Assembly: GCA_036481345.1 (NCBI GenBank) | Contig: JAZGHU010000031.1 | Location: 1 to 18,523, forward strand | Length of the DNA stretch: 18,523 bases | Source of the DNA: JAAOYC01 sp036481345 | GTDB taxonomy: Archaea > Nanobdellota > Nanobdellia > Woesearchaeales > WJKL01 | Reading direction: 5' to 3' | Shown here: positions 14,301-18,523 of the stretch, piece by piece | How the letters are laid out: every line of letters begins with the position of its first letter | Numbering within the stretch: position 1 is the stretch's first letter | The notes under the pieces: generated by a model | Databases searched by the model: none | The model's input: the letters and a program-made list of their open reading frames with translations, nothing else | What the model was told of the DNA's origin: nothing | Translations under genes and position numbers: made by a program

Positions 14301-16804
14301 TCCTTAACCTTTGTGTCACCTTCTGCAATAGCTCCTCCTTCCATCGGCATATTTAATACAGTGATTGAACTGCTGTTAACATACCAATTTATTATATTCT
14401 TGACAGGATCTCCATCAGGATCTGAAGTAGATTGATTATAAACAGTTAAGTTTTCTGTTGTGAAATTTGTTCCTAAAGAGGAATTTAATATTGGTATTCC
14501 TTGTGTAGGTGGTTGGTTTGCCAAGATTGTTAAAGTATTGCTGCAGTTAGTATTTCCATCATCAGCTCCATCATTTGGTGTGATACATGCACTCCAATTA
14601 TCTCCTACAGAAGTTTCTTGGCTTACAATCAGGTCTGTTCTGCTGTTGTTTAATGCTTTGATTTGTGCTGCTGATAATGCACTATTTGTTATCAATACAT
14701 CATCTATTATTCCGCTGAAATACTGGCTGCCATAACCAGAAAGGAATCTTCTTCCTATTCCTGCAGAATCAGCACTGTTTACATTTAAAAATGAATTAAA
14801 AGTTGTACTAGTTCCATATCTATAAGTTAGGGATTGTTCTACTCCATCTACAAATATTGCATTGTTTGGACCACCAACCCTGAATGCAACATGATGCCAT
14901 TGATTATCGCAATAATATGTGTGTCCTAGTCTTACATATGCAAGCAGTTCAATAGCACCGCCTGCTTTTTGATGAAGAAGTTTTAAACTTTCATCAGCAT
15001 AGAAGGAATCACAATTTCCACAACAGGTTGAGACAGCAAATCTATTATTAAGATTATCTTTATCACCTATCCAGAATATATCCTCAGCTGTAGCTGCCGT
15101 AGTTGAGTTAAACCATAGTGAAATCGTACCATTAGCATAATTATCTAAAGTAGCAACGTGTTCAGTTAGATTGATAAAGTCATCAGTTCCATCAAAAGAA
15201 TAAGCTCCTTTGCTGTCATATCCTATATCATTTCCCCATGTTGCTCCATCTACAGTGCCATTATTTCCAAGAGCATAATCTCTTACTTTTGTTCCTGATT
15301 CTGCTATTAAATTTGCTTCCATTGGCATATTTAATATAGCAATAGAAGTTCCTTCTAATTTCCAGTCAATTATGTTTTTAACAGCATCTCCATCAGCATC
15401 TGCAGTTGATTGATTGTAGACTGTTAAGTTTTCATCTGTTGTGTTTGTTCCTGATGTTGAATTTAAGATTGGTTGTGTATGTGTTGGTGGTTGGTTTGCA
15501 GTAGAAGTGAAATTACAACATAATAATGTTGTATAAGGATCTGTTGTACAATCTCCAAGATGGGCATTTGTATAATTAGATAATGATACAACACAAGTAT
15601 CCCATGCAGCACAGCTTGATTCATAAGAACAAGTAATATTTCCAGTAGGAGAATCTAAACAAACATTATAATCATAATCAGACTCTGAACTATTTTCTGC
15701 ATGAGCATTTGTCTGATTTGATAAATGTAATAACTCTGTTCCGCAAGTGGTTGTTAGGGTTGCACCTGTTGTTTCATTACAACACACCTTATAACTATAA
15801 TCTGAATTATTGTTCAATTCTCCATGTGCATTAGATGTATTTGATAAATGCATAACATCTGTATAAGAACAGCTTGTTGTAACAGTACAAGACAGATCGC
15901 CCCCTGCATCATTATGAGCATAAGCAGTACTGTTTCCAAATTCAAATTTTAGATGATGTTTCCCTGGTGTTAATACCTTATTCATCTCGTAAGCAGTTTC
16001 ATCACAATTATAGTCTTCAATGAATACACTGCCATCAATCCAATCATATTTTTTAATCTTATCTTTACACTTGACTTCTAAGAATTTTAAATCGTGATTA
16101 TGGCCTTCATCGCTCCAAGTGGTTCCATTCACAGCAGTTATTGTTAAATTGGCTGTTCCAATTGTATTGAATTCAACAGTCCATCTTCCTCCAACTTCTG
16201 GATAAGATTGAACATTAAGAACTTCAATATATCCTCCTGCATAACCTGAAAAACTGTCTACTGAAAAAGTTATATAATCTCCATTGTCAGTAAAAGAAAT
16301 ATCTACTTCTTCCCAGTTATCACAATCAAAACCACCATAATCAAAATCCTTGCATCTGAATACTGTCTCTACTAGGCCTTCTTTTACAAGAGTTATCTCA
16401 GCTTCAGTAAAATTCTCTAAATTTTCAGCAGCAAAAACTTCTGTAGTAATTATTTTATTTCCAGATTTTCCATTGTTTAAGAAACCAACTTTAAAATTGA
16501 TTGTTGGATTAGATTCATCAACATCTTCTATCGTAGCTATTATATTTTCATTGTCTTCTAGTTTAACATCATATTTTTTTGTTGGTTTTCTGGTTATAGT
16601 ATATCCTGGCCTGTTTATTCCTGGATTTGGTTCGAGATTTACTTTAATTTCAATAACTTCTTTTTCTAGAATATCTATTGGATTTTTAGAAGATTCTACA
16701 ATTTCCTCTGGCTCTTGAACAAAGAATAAAAAACCTGCAGAGATTAGAAGAAAAGCAAGAATAATAGAATATGCTTGAATTACTAATTTATCTTTTTTTT
16801 CCAT
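5396..16804 (-). CDS. Giant (3802-residue) multi-LamG surface protein
   Basis: Probable cell-surface adhesin. Residues 6-28 are hydrophobic (signal or anchor); 3759-3777 form a membrane helix preceded by SYPEF and followed by a Lys-rich cytoplasmic tail, so the roughly 3700 residues between are outside. Order: N-terminal beta region; three cysteine-containing SNxTNAH repeats (about 308-430); LamG 1 (about 487-722) and 2 (814-1020); an Ig-like domain (1061-1162); a block of about 46 Cys (1163-1612); LamG 3 (1634-1836), 4 (1878-2097), 5 (2197-2404) and 6 (2510-2735); an Ig-like domain (2777-2879); LamG 7 (2899-3097) and 8 (3137-3360); a MopE-like Asp-rich metal site (3403-3457); a C-terminal beta domain. 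LamG domains show the NGTV, AYxFDG and WHHV-like motifs and a DEV...F strand. Recurrent Ig/cadherin-like sequence (ENLTVYNQST, NIINWY, ACITPNDG) flanks each. NxS/T sequons are abundant. The start has AGAGGA 5 bases upstream. Last gene of the operon. The ligand is unknown. Confidence 0.85.
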   Translation of the reverse strand: MEKKDKLVIQAYSIILAFLLISAGFLFFVQEPEEIVESSKNPIDILEKEVIEIKVNLEPNPGINRPGYTITRKPTKKYDVKLEDNENIIATIEDVDESNPTINFKVGFLNNGKSGNKIITTEVFAAENLENFTEAEITLVKEGLVETVFRCKDFDYGGFDCDNWEEVDISFTDNGDYITFSVDSFSGYAGGYIEVLNVQSYPEVGGRWTVEFNTIGTANLTITAVNGTTWSDEGHNHDLKFLEVKCKDKIKKYDWIDGSVFIEDYNCDETAYEMNKVLTPGKHHLKFEFGNSTAYAHNDAGGDLSCTVTTSCSYTDVMHLSNTSNAHGELNNNSDYSYKVCCNETTGATLTTTCGTELLHLSNQTNAHAENSSESDYDYNVCLDSPTGNITCSYESSCAAWDTCVVSLSNYTNAHLGDCTTDPYTTLLCCNFTSTANQPPTHTQPILNSTSGTNTTDENLTVYNQSTADADGDAVKNIIDWKLEGTSIAILNMPMEANLIAESGTKVRDYALGNNGTVDGATWGNDIGYDSKGAYSFDGTDDFINLTEHVATLDNYANGTISLWFNSTTAATAEDIFWIGDKDNLNNRFAVSTCCGNCDSFYADESLKLLHQKAGGAIELLAYVRLGHTYYCDNQWHHVAFRVGGPNNAIFVDGVEQSLTYRYGTSTTFNSFLNVNSADSAGIGRRFLSGYGSQYFSGIIDDVLITNSALSAAQIKALNNSRTDLIVSQETSVGDNWSACITPNDGADDGNTNCSNTLTILANQPPTQGIPILNSSLGTNFTTENLTVYNQSTSDPDGDPVKNIINWYVNSSSITVLNMPMEGGAIAEGDTKVKDYSGQGNNGTVSGATYSSTGGYDGKGAYSFDGSDCIQLAQDVFSTPTAISVEGRFKSGSTTNLMLIFSIEGYYAMYLNPIIDGKLLPFFDGSSGSDEVGSGYNDDQWHHFVAMNNGTYTTLYVDGAFVDTRAESLASIDGVSRESAIGSQYTCSGNQFSGSVDDIRIYFNRTLSPEEILALNNSRTDLIVSNETSVGDIWQACITPNDGTQDGTEKCSNNLTIITDTTPPTVSVTSFPSYVSGTISVNASVTDAGDGLKDNSCEKAIYSGAASWSSASDDFVDEDASGLCYDNWDTTLSTSGTNYTINFRVNDTADNRGNDSTPSYTVVCNDLDPALCQQACTDAAYTWLSNGTGTNSDCCGDDGSADDFVPSSGSCCYDGSVLTDNTTSSSVLCFNGALLDCGNQVSMTDNVDTDVSNCEIHANKYCDASSYAWISLDLIPNDCTACIGGDECVSGLCIEGTCRASCDSYTTGVNKCSFESATDYATFGMCTYNTTAATSSCDTGEAAFDTSNYLISCLDSAADYGDECDADSLSGGFQTGASDDGVCGDDSGTHNRCWTDYASDPTSAITVSTVFGGSGFVCGFDISFNGYYCDDISDGSFSPGTQRCDYNDTVCDPCSSAPLGADGDCEYVCGADLLADENSTDTCIGSSAYINGNCGYITDGDASQDACICMAGSNLWNLGGETSASTCCDDGSENNETRVAGASMDNGYVTNPSDDACCLAATDCVDTSTCYDTTYASTDIDSDGDNDYCNAGTWVDCNTDSECGVRYSCSSNECVFNYAPTQSNPWIGAHNIITKNLIAEWRFENNAVDELGVKNATAYNGNVAQTDEGRVGKAYTFDGNGDTISIGNLVGGETKLTAAVWVNPAQLPSGATEWFFGEGANFRIGIESDGDIQCWHRDTGGADATTTTATPLSVIDKWYHVVCVFDGDALDRKIYVDGELEIDGSTAVNPLQTGTNDFTIGDAYSGSGNYFNGTLDEILIWEDVLTTAEISELYNATAGLYKEVYSTYDLGASANNTDDTEADSIKNIVNWYQDGTSITILNMPFESGSNSSYTKDYSSYGNNGTVVNVTWNATGGYDNKGAYEFVKSAAATPATGYIEINDTLFRNLSEFTLETWVYPYNLSQVWSPIVMHRVEANQNRSFSLELNYDNLKFFLSNDCTDNVSEVSQDGITINQWHHLVGTFDGTTMKLYRNGNLVNTSSFTGPGCDKSARLLIGAYPGTSYGGTEEEEFDGMIDEVTIFNRSLSAEQIQALYENQTLTIMSEETVDTDVWKACLTPNDGVGDGNESCTANITLNHKPTQGTPILNSSTGINTTDENLTVYNQSTSDTEGGAVVNKVTWYRNSRSYPGTPHDVGYDDLVLKMPFDNYTISTDTYKDYSGYSNDGTVSGATWNATGGYDGYGAYDYNAGNNRITLSGTNFAEITAGNLTLSMWVKTTDGNHQALFSQLDGGGTGRTWLTISTSTCSNKEIAAALGGTILCSTTPTILETWYHITLTYDGTDLKLYIDGEEEASDARSIDEDADGDFLLGVNKALTSDLTGSIDEVLIFDRSLTADEVRGLYQRKADTILSSELEADDIWQACITPYDGNQDGVESCSNNLTVVLGNVAPTHSTPILNSSSGTNTTDENLTVYNQSTSDVNGDPVVNKIKWYKNQRSYPQTPAGINHSNTALKLPFENYTQSSDTYKDYSSHGNNVTVIGATWNATGGNDNYGAYEFDGVFNYMYISDDASLDFPNTDSEFTITAWINSETLTGNQSIVGKYNSFNSQIAYYFHTNGDELTMWLSEDGTDSAIRKETTTDANMAADTWYHVAVTSSISGTDNIDFYVNGVLKTDTVESGTNIISIHDSTETVRLGAVANSSGGALDNFFNGTLDEVQIYNRSLSSDEILSVYEGREADKIYSNETEIDDIWQACITPYDGTIDGNESCSNNLTILAGDTAAPKWQDNQTNHTTKYGDSVWFSVNWTDDTGVDTSIFSWNGTSCGAMQNVSTADAGGALSYVHNTTQTVSCTNGQKVCYKFYANDTNNYWNETDTWCFTVENAVPTQDNPWIGAHTNEQSGKVGEWRFEVDAIDETGVNNGTISGANQTDEGRVGKAYEFDGSDDYITVSHSTSLNLGAVGTKYSASAWFKYNSGYVMLDKGTNLADYPLSCYVASNKIDCYTKDGSNNPVARSTTTVNDDKWHFFVFVVDKVDNESKLYVDGSLEATASHIYNGSFANTGNFKMGENAAGGFDFNGSIDEVTIWNRSLNASEISDLYNTSAGDYAYIDQDIGASANNTEDADNHDIKNIINWYKDGTSITVLNMPFEANLTAELGTKVRNYAPGNNGTVYGATWVADAGYDGRGAFNFDGDYIRVGSESWENITGYNYSYALWIKPANRTPTSTDYGMAFDLHTSTANSRGSGVMYWFTGGNQQKVGPCIVSNSTTNFGGNYYSAPFNEWTFVGCILEKTGSGYTVKEIINGDVVATRNLVGQTDLRPSLPATIGVIGNLNSNFYFNGTIDELMVFNISLTAAQIQALYENQSQTIVSEETVKDEKWMACITPNDGYADGTEICTENITIMGACVDNDGDGYGTTESSLQLCPNKCVYDCDDTNASIYPGASDTPGNAIDEDCDGSDDTYNATPDFKDQSITETYYVGDYVRYRVLSRNSGGTLEDPSNITIQLLDYNGTVLKTQYIEDMIKEGTGNHTGEFASYDLSHQDYGVCLNVSIHNSSGQIEDIGFHPEENLINGTAPIINAGSFTWNATNALSNYTVEGFYVRDDDWRYVNWTTSRLDFHSRPVNLTKAMHLSHALVSVNLTSWPELNISRFVPFNASISLDLYSCDLWAIYHGDDFHTTMIDAINDPTIVEVGTPANDPDCNITLSGDSQYYCSNPVCVGNLNGIITYNVIHFSAGDGFNVINSWYGENELPDPQSYPEFSVTGVIFMFLILVPGVIFIIKKHHILDGKKKGKKKSTKKKVKRKK
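6605..8164 (-). repeat. Double-LamG module D2 (residues 2881-3400)
   Basis: Begins AVPTQDNPWIGAH, then LamG 7 (QTDEGRVGKAYEFDG), IDQDIGASANNTEDA...NIINWYKDGTSI, LamG 8, ETVKDEKWMACITPNDG and CTENITI. Domain order and length (520 residues) match D1 (517), so one double module was duplicated. The MopE-like metal site follows. Confidence 0.72.
8480..9472 (-). repeat. Single-LamG module S4 (residues 2445-2775)
   Basis: APTHSTPILNSSSGTNTTDE, LTVYNQST, VVNKIKWYKNQRSYPQTP, LamG 6, DDIWQACITPYDG and CSNNLTI. It shares a 40-base exact DNA match with S3 (8527-8566 and 9520-9559) and further near-identical blocks. Confidence 0.75.
9473..10399 (-). repeat. Single-LamG module S3 (residues 2136-2444)
   Basis: KPTQGTPILNSSTGINTTDE, LTVYNQST, VVNKVTWYRNSRSYPGTP, LamG 5, then DDIWQACITPYDG and CSNNLTV. 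The RSYP(G/Q)TP insertion before the LamG is shared only with the next module, S4, so the two are the closest pair. Confidence 0.75.
10400..11950 (-). repeat. Double-LamG module D1 (residues 1619-2135)
   Basis: Begins APTQSNPWIGAH, then LamG 3, then YDLGASANNTDD...NIVNWYQDGTSI, then LamG 4, then ETVDTDVWKACLTPNDG and CTANITL. Compared with the single modules, the host sequence is split at two points, each filled by a LamG domain. Its counterpart is module D2. Confidence 0.72.
13631..14518 (-). repeat. Single-LamG module S2 (residues 763-1058)
   Basis: Directly follows S1 and repeats its order: NQPPTQGIPILNSS, ENLTVYNQSTSDPDGD, NIINWYV, one LamG, ETSVGDIWQACITPNDG, CSNNLTI. It is followed by an Ig-like domain and the Cys-rich block instead of another module. 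Confidence 0.75.
14519..15496 (-). repeat. Single-LamG module S1 of the giant gene (residues 437-762)
   Basis: Protein-level repeat unit: NQPPT...PILNS linker, TTDENLTVYNQST, DADGD, NIIDW, one LamG domain, then ETSVGDNWSACITPNDG and a CSNTLTI strand. The sequence before and after the LamG domain together looks like one Ig/cadherin-like fold interrupted by it. Confidence 0.75.
16760..16792 (-). repeat. Direct repeat, copy in the giant gene's 5' end
   Basis: 33 bases covering codons 5-15 of the giant gene, 32 of which recur at 18333-18365 on the same strand. A shared TCTGCAG follows in both after an 18-base stretch present only here. The two copies flank the genes for the 400-residue and 84-residue proteins. 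Confidence 0.8.
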
Positions 16805-16813
16805 CTAATCCTC

Positions 16814-17068
16814 TTATTTATTCTGCAAACATTCAACTGAAACTAGATTCATTGTTTGGTTCTCAACATATATAGGAACCTGCTGACATGTTGAAGCTTG
16901 TTCCATTAATTGAACAATTGCCTGCTCATATCCAAATTGAGCACCCTGCTGGAAAATTGATGTTTGCTGTTCCTGTCTCACATCAACATACTTATCAACA
17001 GCAATATATCCAACTGCTAACACTAATAAAATTCCTAAAATCCAAAGTAATTTTTTGTTTTTTGTCAT
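16814..17068 (-). CDS. Small single-pass membrane protein, unknown function
   Basis: 84 residues beginning MTKNKKLLWILGILL: a short basic N-terminus, one membrane helix (about residues 6-23), then an outward-facing domain with QQGAQFGYEQAIVQLMEQ (amphipathic helix, perhaps coiled) and two cysteines, in STCQQVP and VECLQNK, that could pair. I do not recognise a named family. The ATG at 17068 lies 2 bases after the stop of the preceding gene with no Shine-Dalgarno sequence of its own, so it is probably translated by coupling. Its stop overlaps the giant gene's AGAGGA site. The position between two surface genes suggests an accessory or assembly subunit; this is inference. Confidence 0.72.
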   Translation of the reverse strand: MTKNKKLLWILGILLVLAVGYIAVDKYVDVRQEQQTSIFQQGAQFGYEQAIVQLMEQASTCQQVPIYVENQTMNLVSVECLQNK

Positions 17069-17070
17069 TT

Positions 17071-18273
17071 TTAATTCGGGATAAAGCAACGATATGTGTA
17101 AGCACCATTTGACTGACTCATACCTGTTAGAGAAGAAGCTCCAATTACTCCATGAGTACCAGCAGTAGCATAATCATCAACCCATTCCCAATTACCTGTT
17201 TCACCAGTAAAAGCAAAATTGTTCATAGCAGAATACCATTCTCCTGATGATGGTAATCTTCCACCATATGTATCAAAACAAAAATCAGTTGCAGACCACC
17301 AAGTACCAGCATCTCTTTCAATATTTTGCATACATCCAAGCTGTCTTCCTGTTCCTGCATCTATAATACTAGTAAAACCACCAGGACATGCTACAGTATG
17401 AGTATGGCCTCCTCCGCAAGCATAACCTGTTGCACAATCACCAGAAGCATCTACATTCATCCCTATTGAACAACTTCCTGAAGAACAAGCAGAAAAAGTC
17501 AAAGGAGTTGAACCAGATTCTACTACACCAGTTATATCACCGCCACTATTAGCATCACTTCCATCACACAAAGTAGAACTTCCTGTTATCTCTGAACAAC
17601 TATTAAAAGTAAAACCCCCTGTTCCAGAATCATAAGTTACAATATCATTATTTGCTTCTGTATTTGTAGCTTCTAAATCTATAGCATTAATTGTGTTATC
17701 TAAAATCTCAGCAGTTGCTACTCCACTAGTTGCAATCTCACTTGCATCTATTGATCCTTGAACAATTTGAGCATCACCAATACAAAGAGTGCAAACACTT
17801 TGAATTGTAGCTTCACTATATACTGCATCATTTACAGCATCACTTCCATCTGCATCCAGATATCCTGCATCACAAGTAGTATCTCCATTTAGAAATTGGC
17901 CAGCTGCACAGATAGTGCCAGCATTTGTATTTGCTGCATAATCATCACTTCCACAAGATAAAACACCCCACATATCTGTATCAATTGTATCACAACTTAC
18001 AAGTCCACTTACTCTTACAGTATCCACAACATGCAAATCAACAGAAGGGAATAATGTTCCAATTCCAACATTTCCATTAGTAAAACTCCAATTTCCTGTG
18101 TGAGTTGCACCAAAGTTACCTGCTACGACCTGTTCTGCAGGATGTGAAACTACAGCGCTAACGCTAGGTGATGCAATAACCAGTAGTGCAACCAAAACAA
18201 CAAACACTGACTTTAATGCTGTTAATCCTCTTAAAATTGTTGAAACTTTGGTTTTTAATTTAGTTTTTTTCAT
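17071..18273 (-). CDS. Secreted tail-fibre-like protein with C-type-lectin/FGE-like C-terminus
   Basis: 400 residues. A basic N-terminus and hydrophobic stretch (about 21-39) ending SPSVSA form a Sec signal peptide with likely cleavage near residue 40. NVGIGTLFPSVDLHV (68-82) is the motif common in phage tail fibres and bacterial trimeric adhesins. Residues 85-290 are low in charge, with Asp/Ser/Thr/Gly and scattered Cys, and look like a beta fibre. Residues 290-400 form a compact domain: CPGGFTSI, GRQLGCMQ, WWSATDFCFDTYGGRLPSSGEWYSAM, GNWEWVDD and the end AYTYRCFIPN. The GGRLPSxxEW pattern and final RC segment are typical of the FGE/C-type-lectin fold, which serves as ligand-binding tip in many adhesins and in targets of diversity-generating retroelements. 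GGTGA-like sequence lies upstream of the ATG, which overlaps the stop of the relic ORF. Confidence 0.72.
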   Translation of the reverse strand: MKKTKLKTKVSTILRGLTALKSVFVVLVALLVIASPSVSAVVSHPAEQVVAGNFGATHTGNWSFTNGNVGIGTLFPSVDLHVVDTVRVSGLVSCDTIDTDMWGVLSCGSDDYAANTNAGTICAAGQFLNGDTTCDAGYLDADGSDAVNDAVYSEATIQSVCTLCIGDAQIVQGSIDASEIATSGVATAEILDNTINAIDLEATNTEANNDIVTYDSGTGGFTFNSCSEITGSSTLCDGSDANSGGDITGVVESGSTPLTFSACSSGSCSIGMNVDASGDCATGYACGGGHTHTVACPGGFTSIIDAGTGRQLGCMQNIERDAGTWWSATDFCFDTYGGRLPSSGEWYSAMNNFAFTGETGNWEWVDDYATAGTHGVIGASSLTGMSQSNGAYTYRCFIPN

Positions 18274-18377
18274 ATTACATCACCTTTGTTTAGTTTATTA
18301 GAATGAAAATAAGAGATTAATGAATCTGCAGAAATAATAGAATATACTTGAATTACTAATTTATCAAATTTCCCCAT
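18270..18377 (-). pseudogene. Relic of the giant gene's 5' end, still an open 35-codon frame
   Basis: Starts MGKFDKLVIQVYSII, against MEKKDKLVIQAYSII in the giant protein. After Ile15 an 18-base in-frame deletion relative to the giant gene removes part of the membrane helix, and the rest (SADSLISYFHSN...) is no longer hydrophobic. The TGA stop overlaps the ATG of the 400-residue gene (ATATGA), so translation of this stub could feed the next start. Upstream TTTAGATGG resembles the giant gene's own context. Functional status is unknown: decayed duplicate or leader peptide. Confidence 0.6.
18333..18365 (-). repeat. Direct repeat, copy in the relic ORF
   Basis: Partner of 16760-16792, one mismatch in 33 bases. 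The intervening 1.5 kb carries exactly the 400-residue and 84-residue genes. Confidence 0.8.
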
Positions 18378-18474
18378 CTAAACCCCTTTTACTATCAATC
18401 TTTTTTACTATATTAGAATTATAAAACCCCTTATAACCCTAACACACCCGTTTAAAAAGAAAACAACACTAATC

Positions 18475-18487
18475 ATATATAAATATT
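18475..18487 (-). promoter_or_regulatory. TATA box of the surface-protein operon
   Basis: The minus strand reads AATATTTATATAT. Initiation about 25 bases downstream would leave a leader of roughly 75 bases before the relic ATG. A second weaker core (TTTATAATTC, 18418-18427) lies closer to that ATG. The remaining bases to 18523 hold no gene I can see. Confidence 0.5.
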
Positions 18488-18523
18488 TCTGAAGTTAAAC
18501 CTGTAAAACTAATAATCACAACA

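Noticed and set aside
17069..17089. TTG start giving a 91-residue small membrane protein
   Set aside because: It would overlap the preceding gene by 19 bases; the ATG at 17068, 2 bases after the stop, is simpler and gives a normal N-terminus.
17071..18523. DGR template repeat or reverse transcriptase within the window
   Set aside because: I found no second copy of the C-terminal coding segment and no RT motif in any visible gene.

Overview
The window looks like a chromosomal piece of an A+T-rich archaeon, most likely a DPANN-type lineage (Woesearchaeota/Pacearchaeota-like). The left end carries the archaeal ribosomal cluster L7Ae - S28e - L24e - nucleoside diphosphate kinase. Promoters are TATA-box type and several genes appear leaderless. 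There is an archaeal-type prepilin peptidase with the type II C-terminal domain. The right side is occupied by very large LamG-repeat surface proteins with archaeal membrane anchors. The lineage is inferred from gene content and protein style, not from a phylogeny.

Layout. Positions 1-1525 (minus strand): L7Ae, S28e, L24e and the start of Ndk, which runs off the left edge. They are packed within 2-8 bases of each other behind one TATA box. The L7Ae leader contains a long hairpin flanked by GA/UGA elements that resembles a kink-turn, the RNA motif L7Ae binds, so autogenous control is plausible. Positions 1710-3034 (minus): a cis-prenyltransferase-like protein whose catalytic motifs are degenerate, and a stand-alone GHKL/histidine-kinase-type ATPase domain. 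Positions 3110-3988 (plus): a type IV prepilin peptidase, divergently transcribed. Positions 3996-5258 (minus): two tandem HIT-family proteins. Both lack the middle (nucleophilic) histidine of the triad and both have Lys-rich tails.

Positions 5396-18487 (minus) form one apparent operon for cell-surface proteins, read right to left: a TATA box; a 35-codon relic that copies the first codons of the giant gene; a 400-residue secreted tail-fibre-like protein with a C-type-lectin/FGE-like C-terminal domain; an 84-residue single-pass membrane protein; and a 3802-residue giant protein with a hydrophobic segment at each end. The relic overlaps the 400-residue gene (ATGA). That gene is 2 bases from the 84-residue gene, whose stop lies within the giant gene's ribosome binding site. 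Co-translation of exported and membrane-anchored adhesin-like parts is therefore likely.

The giant protein contains eight LamG (concanavalin-A-like) domains. Each appears to be inserted in a loop of a recurrent Ig/cadherin-like host domain. In two places the same host domain seems to carry two LamG insertions. A block with about 46 cysteines, three SNxTNAH repeats, a MopE-like Asp-rich metal-binding segment and a PEF-TM-Lys tail complete it. My best candidate for an under-described system is this coupled surface operon (probably cell-cell attachment, as expected for a host-dependent archaeon), followed by the L7Ae leader and the two families with missing catalytic residues. No tRNA, rRNA, CRISPR array, transposase or reverse transcriptase was seen.
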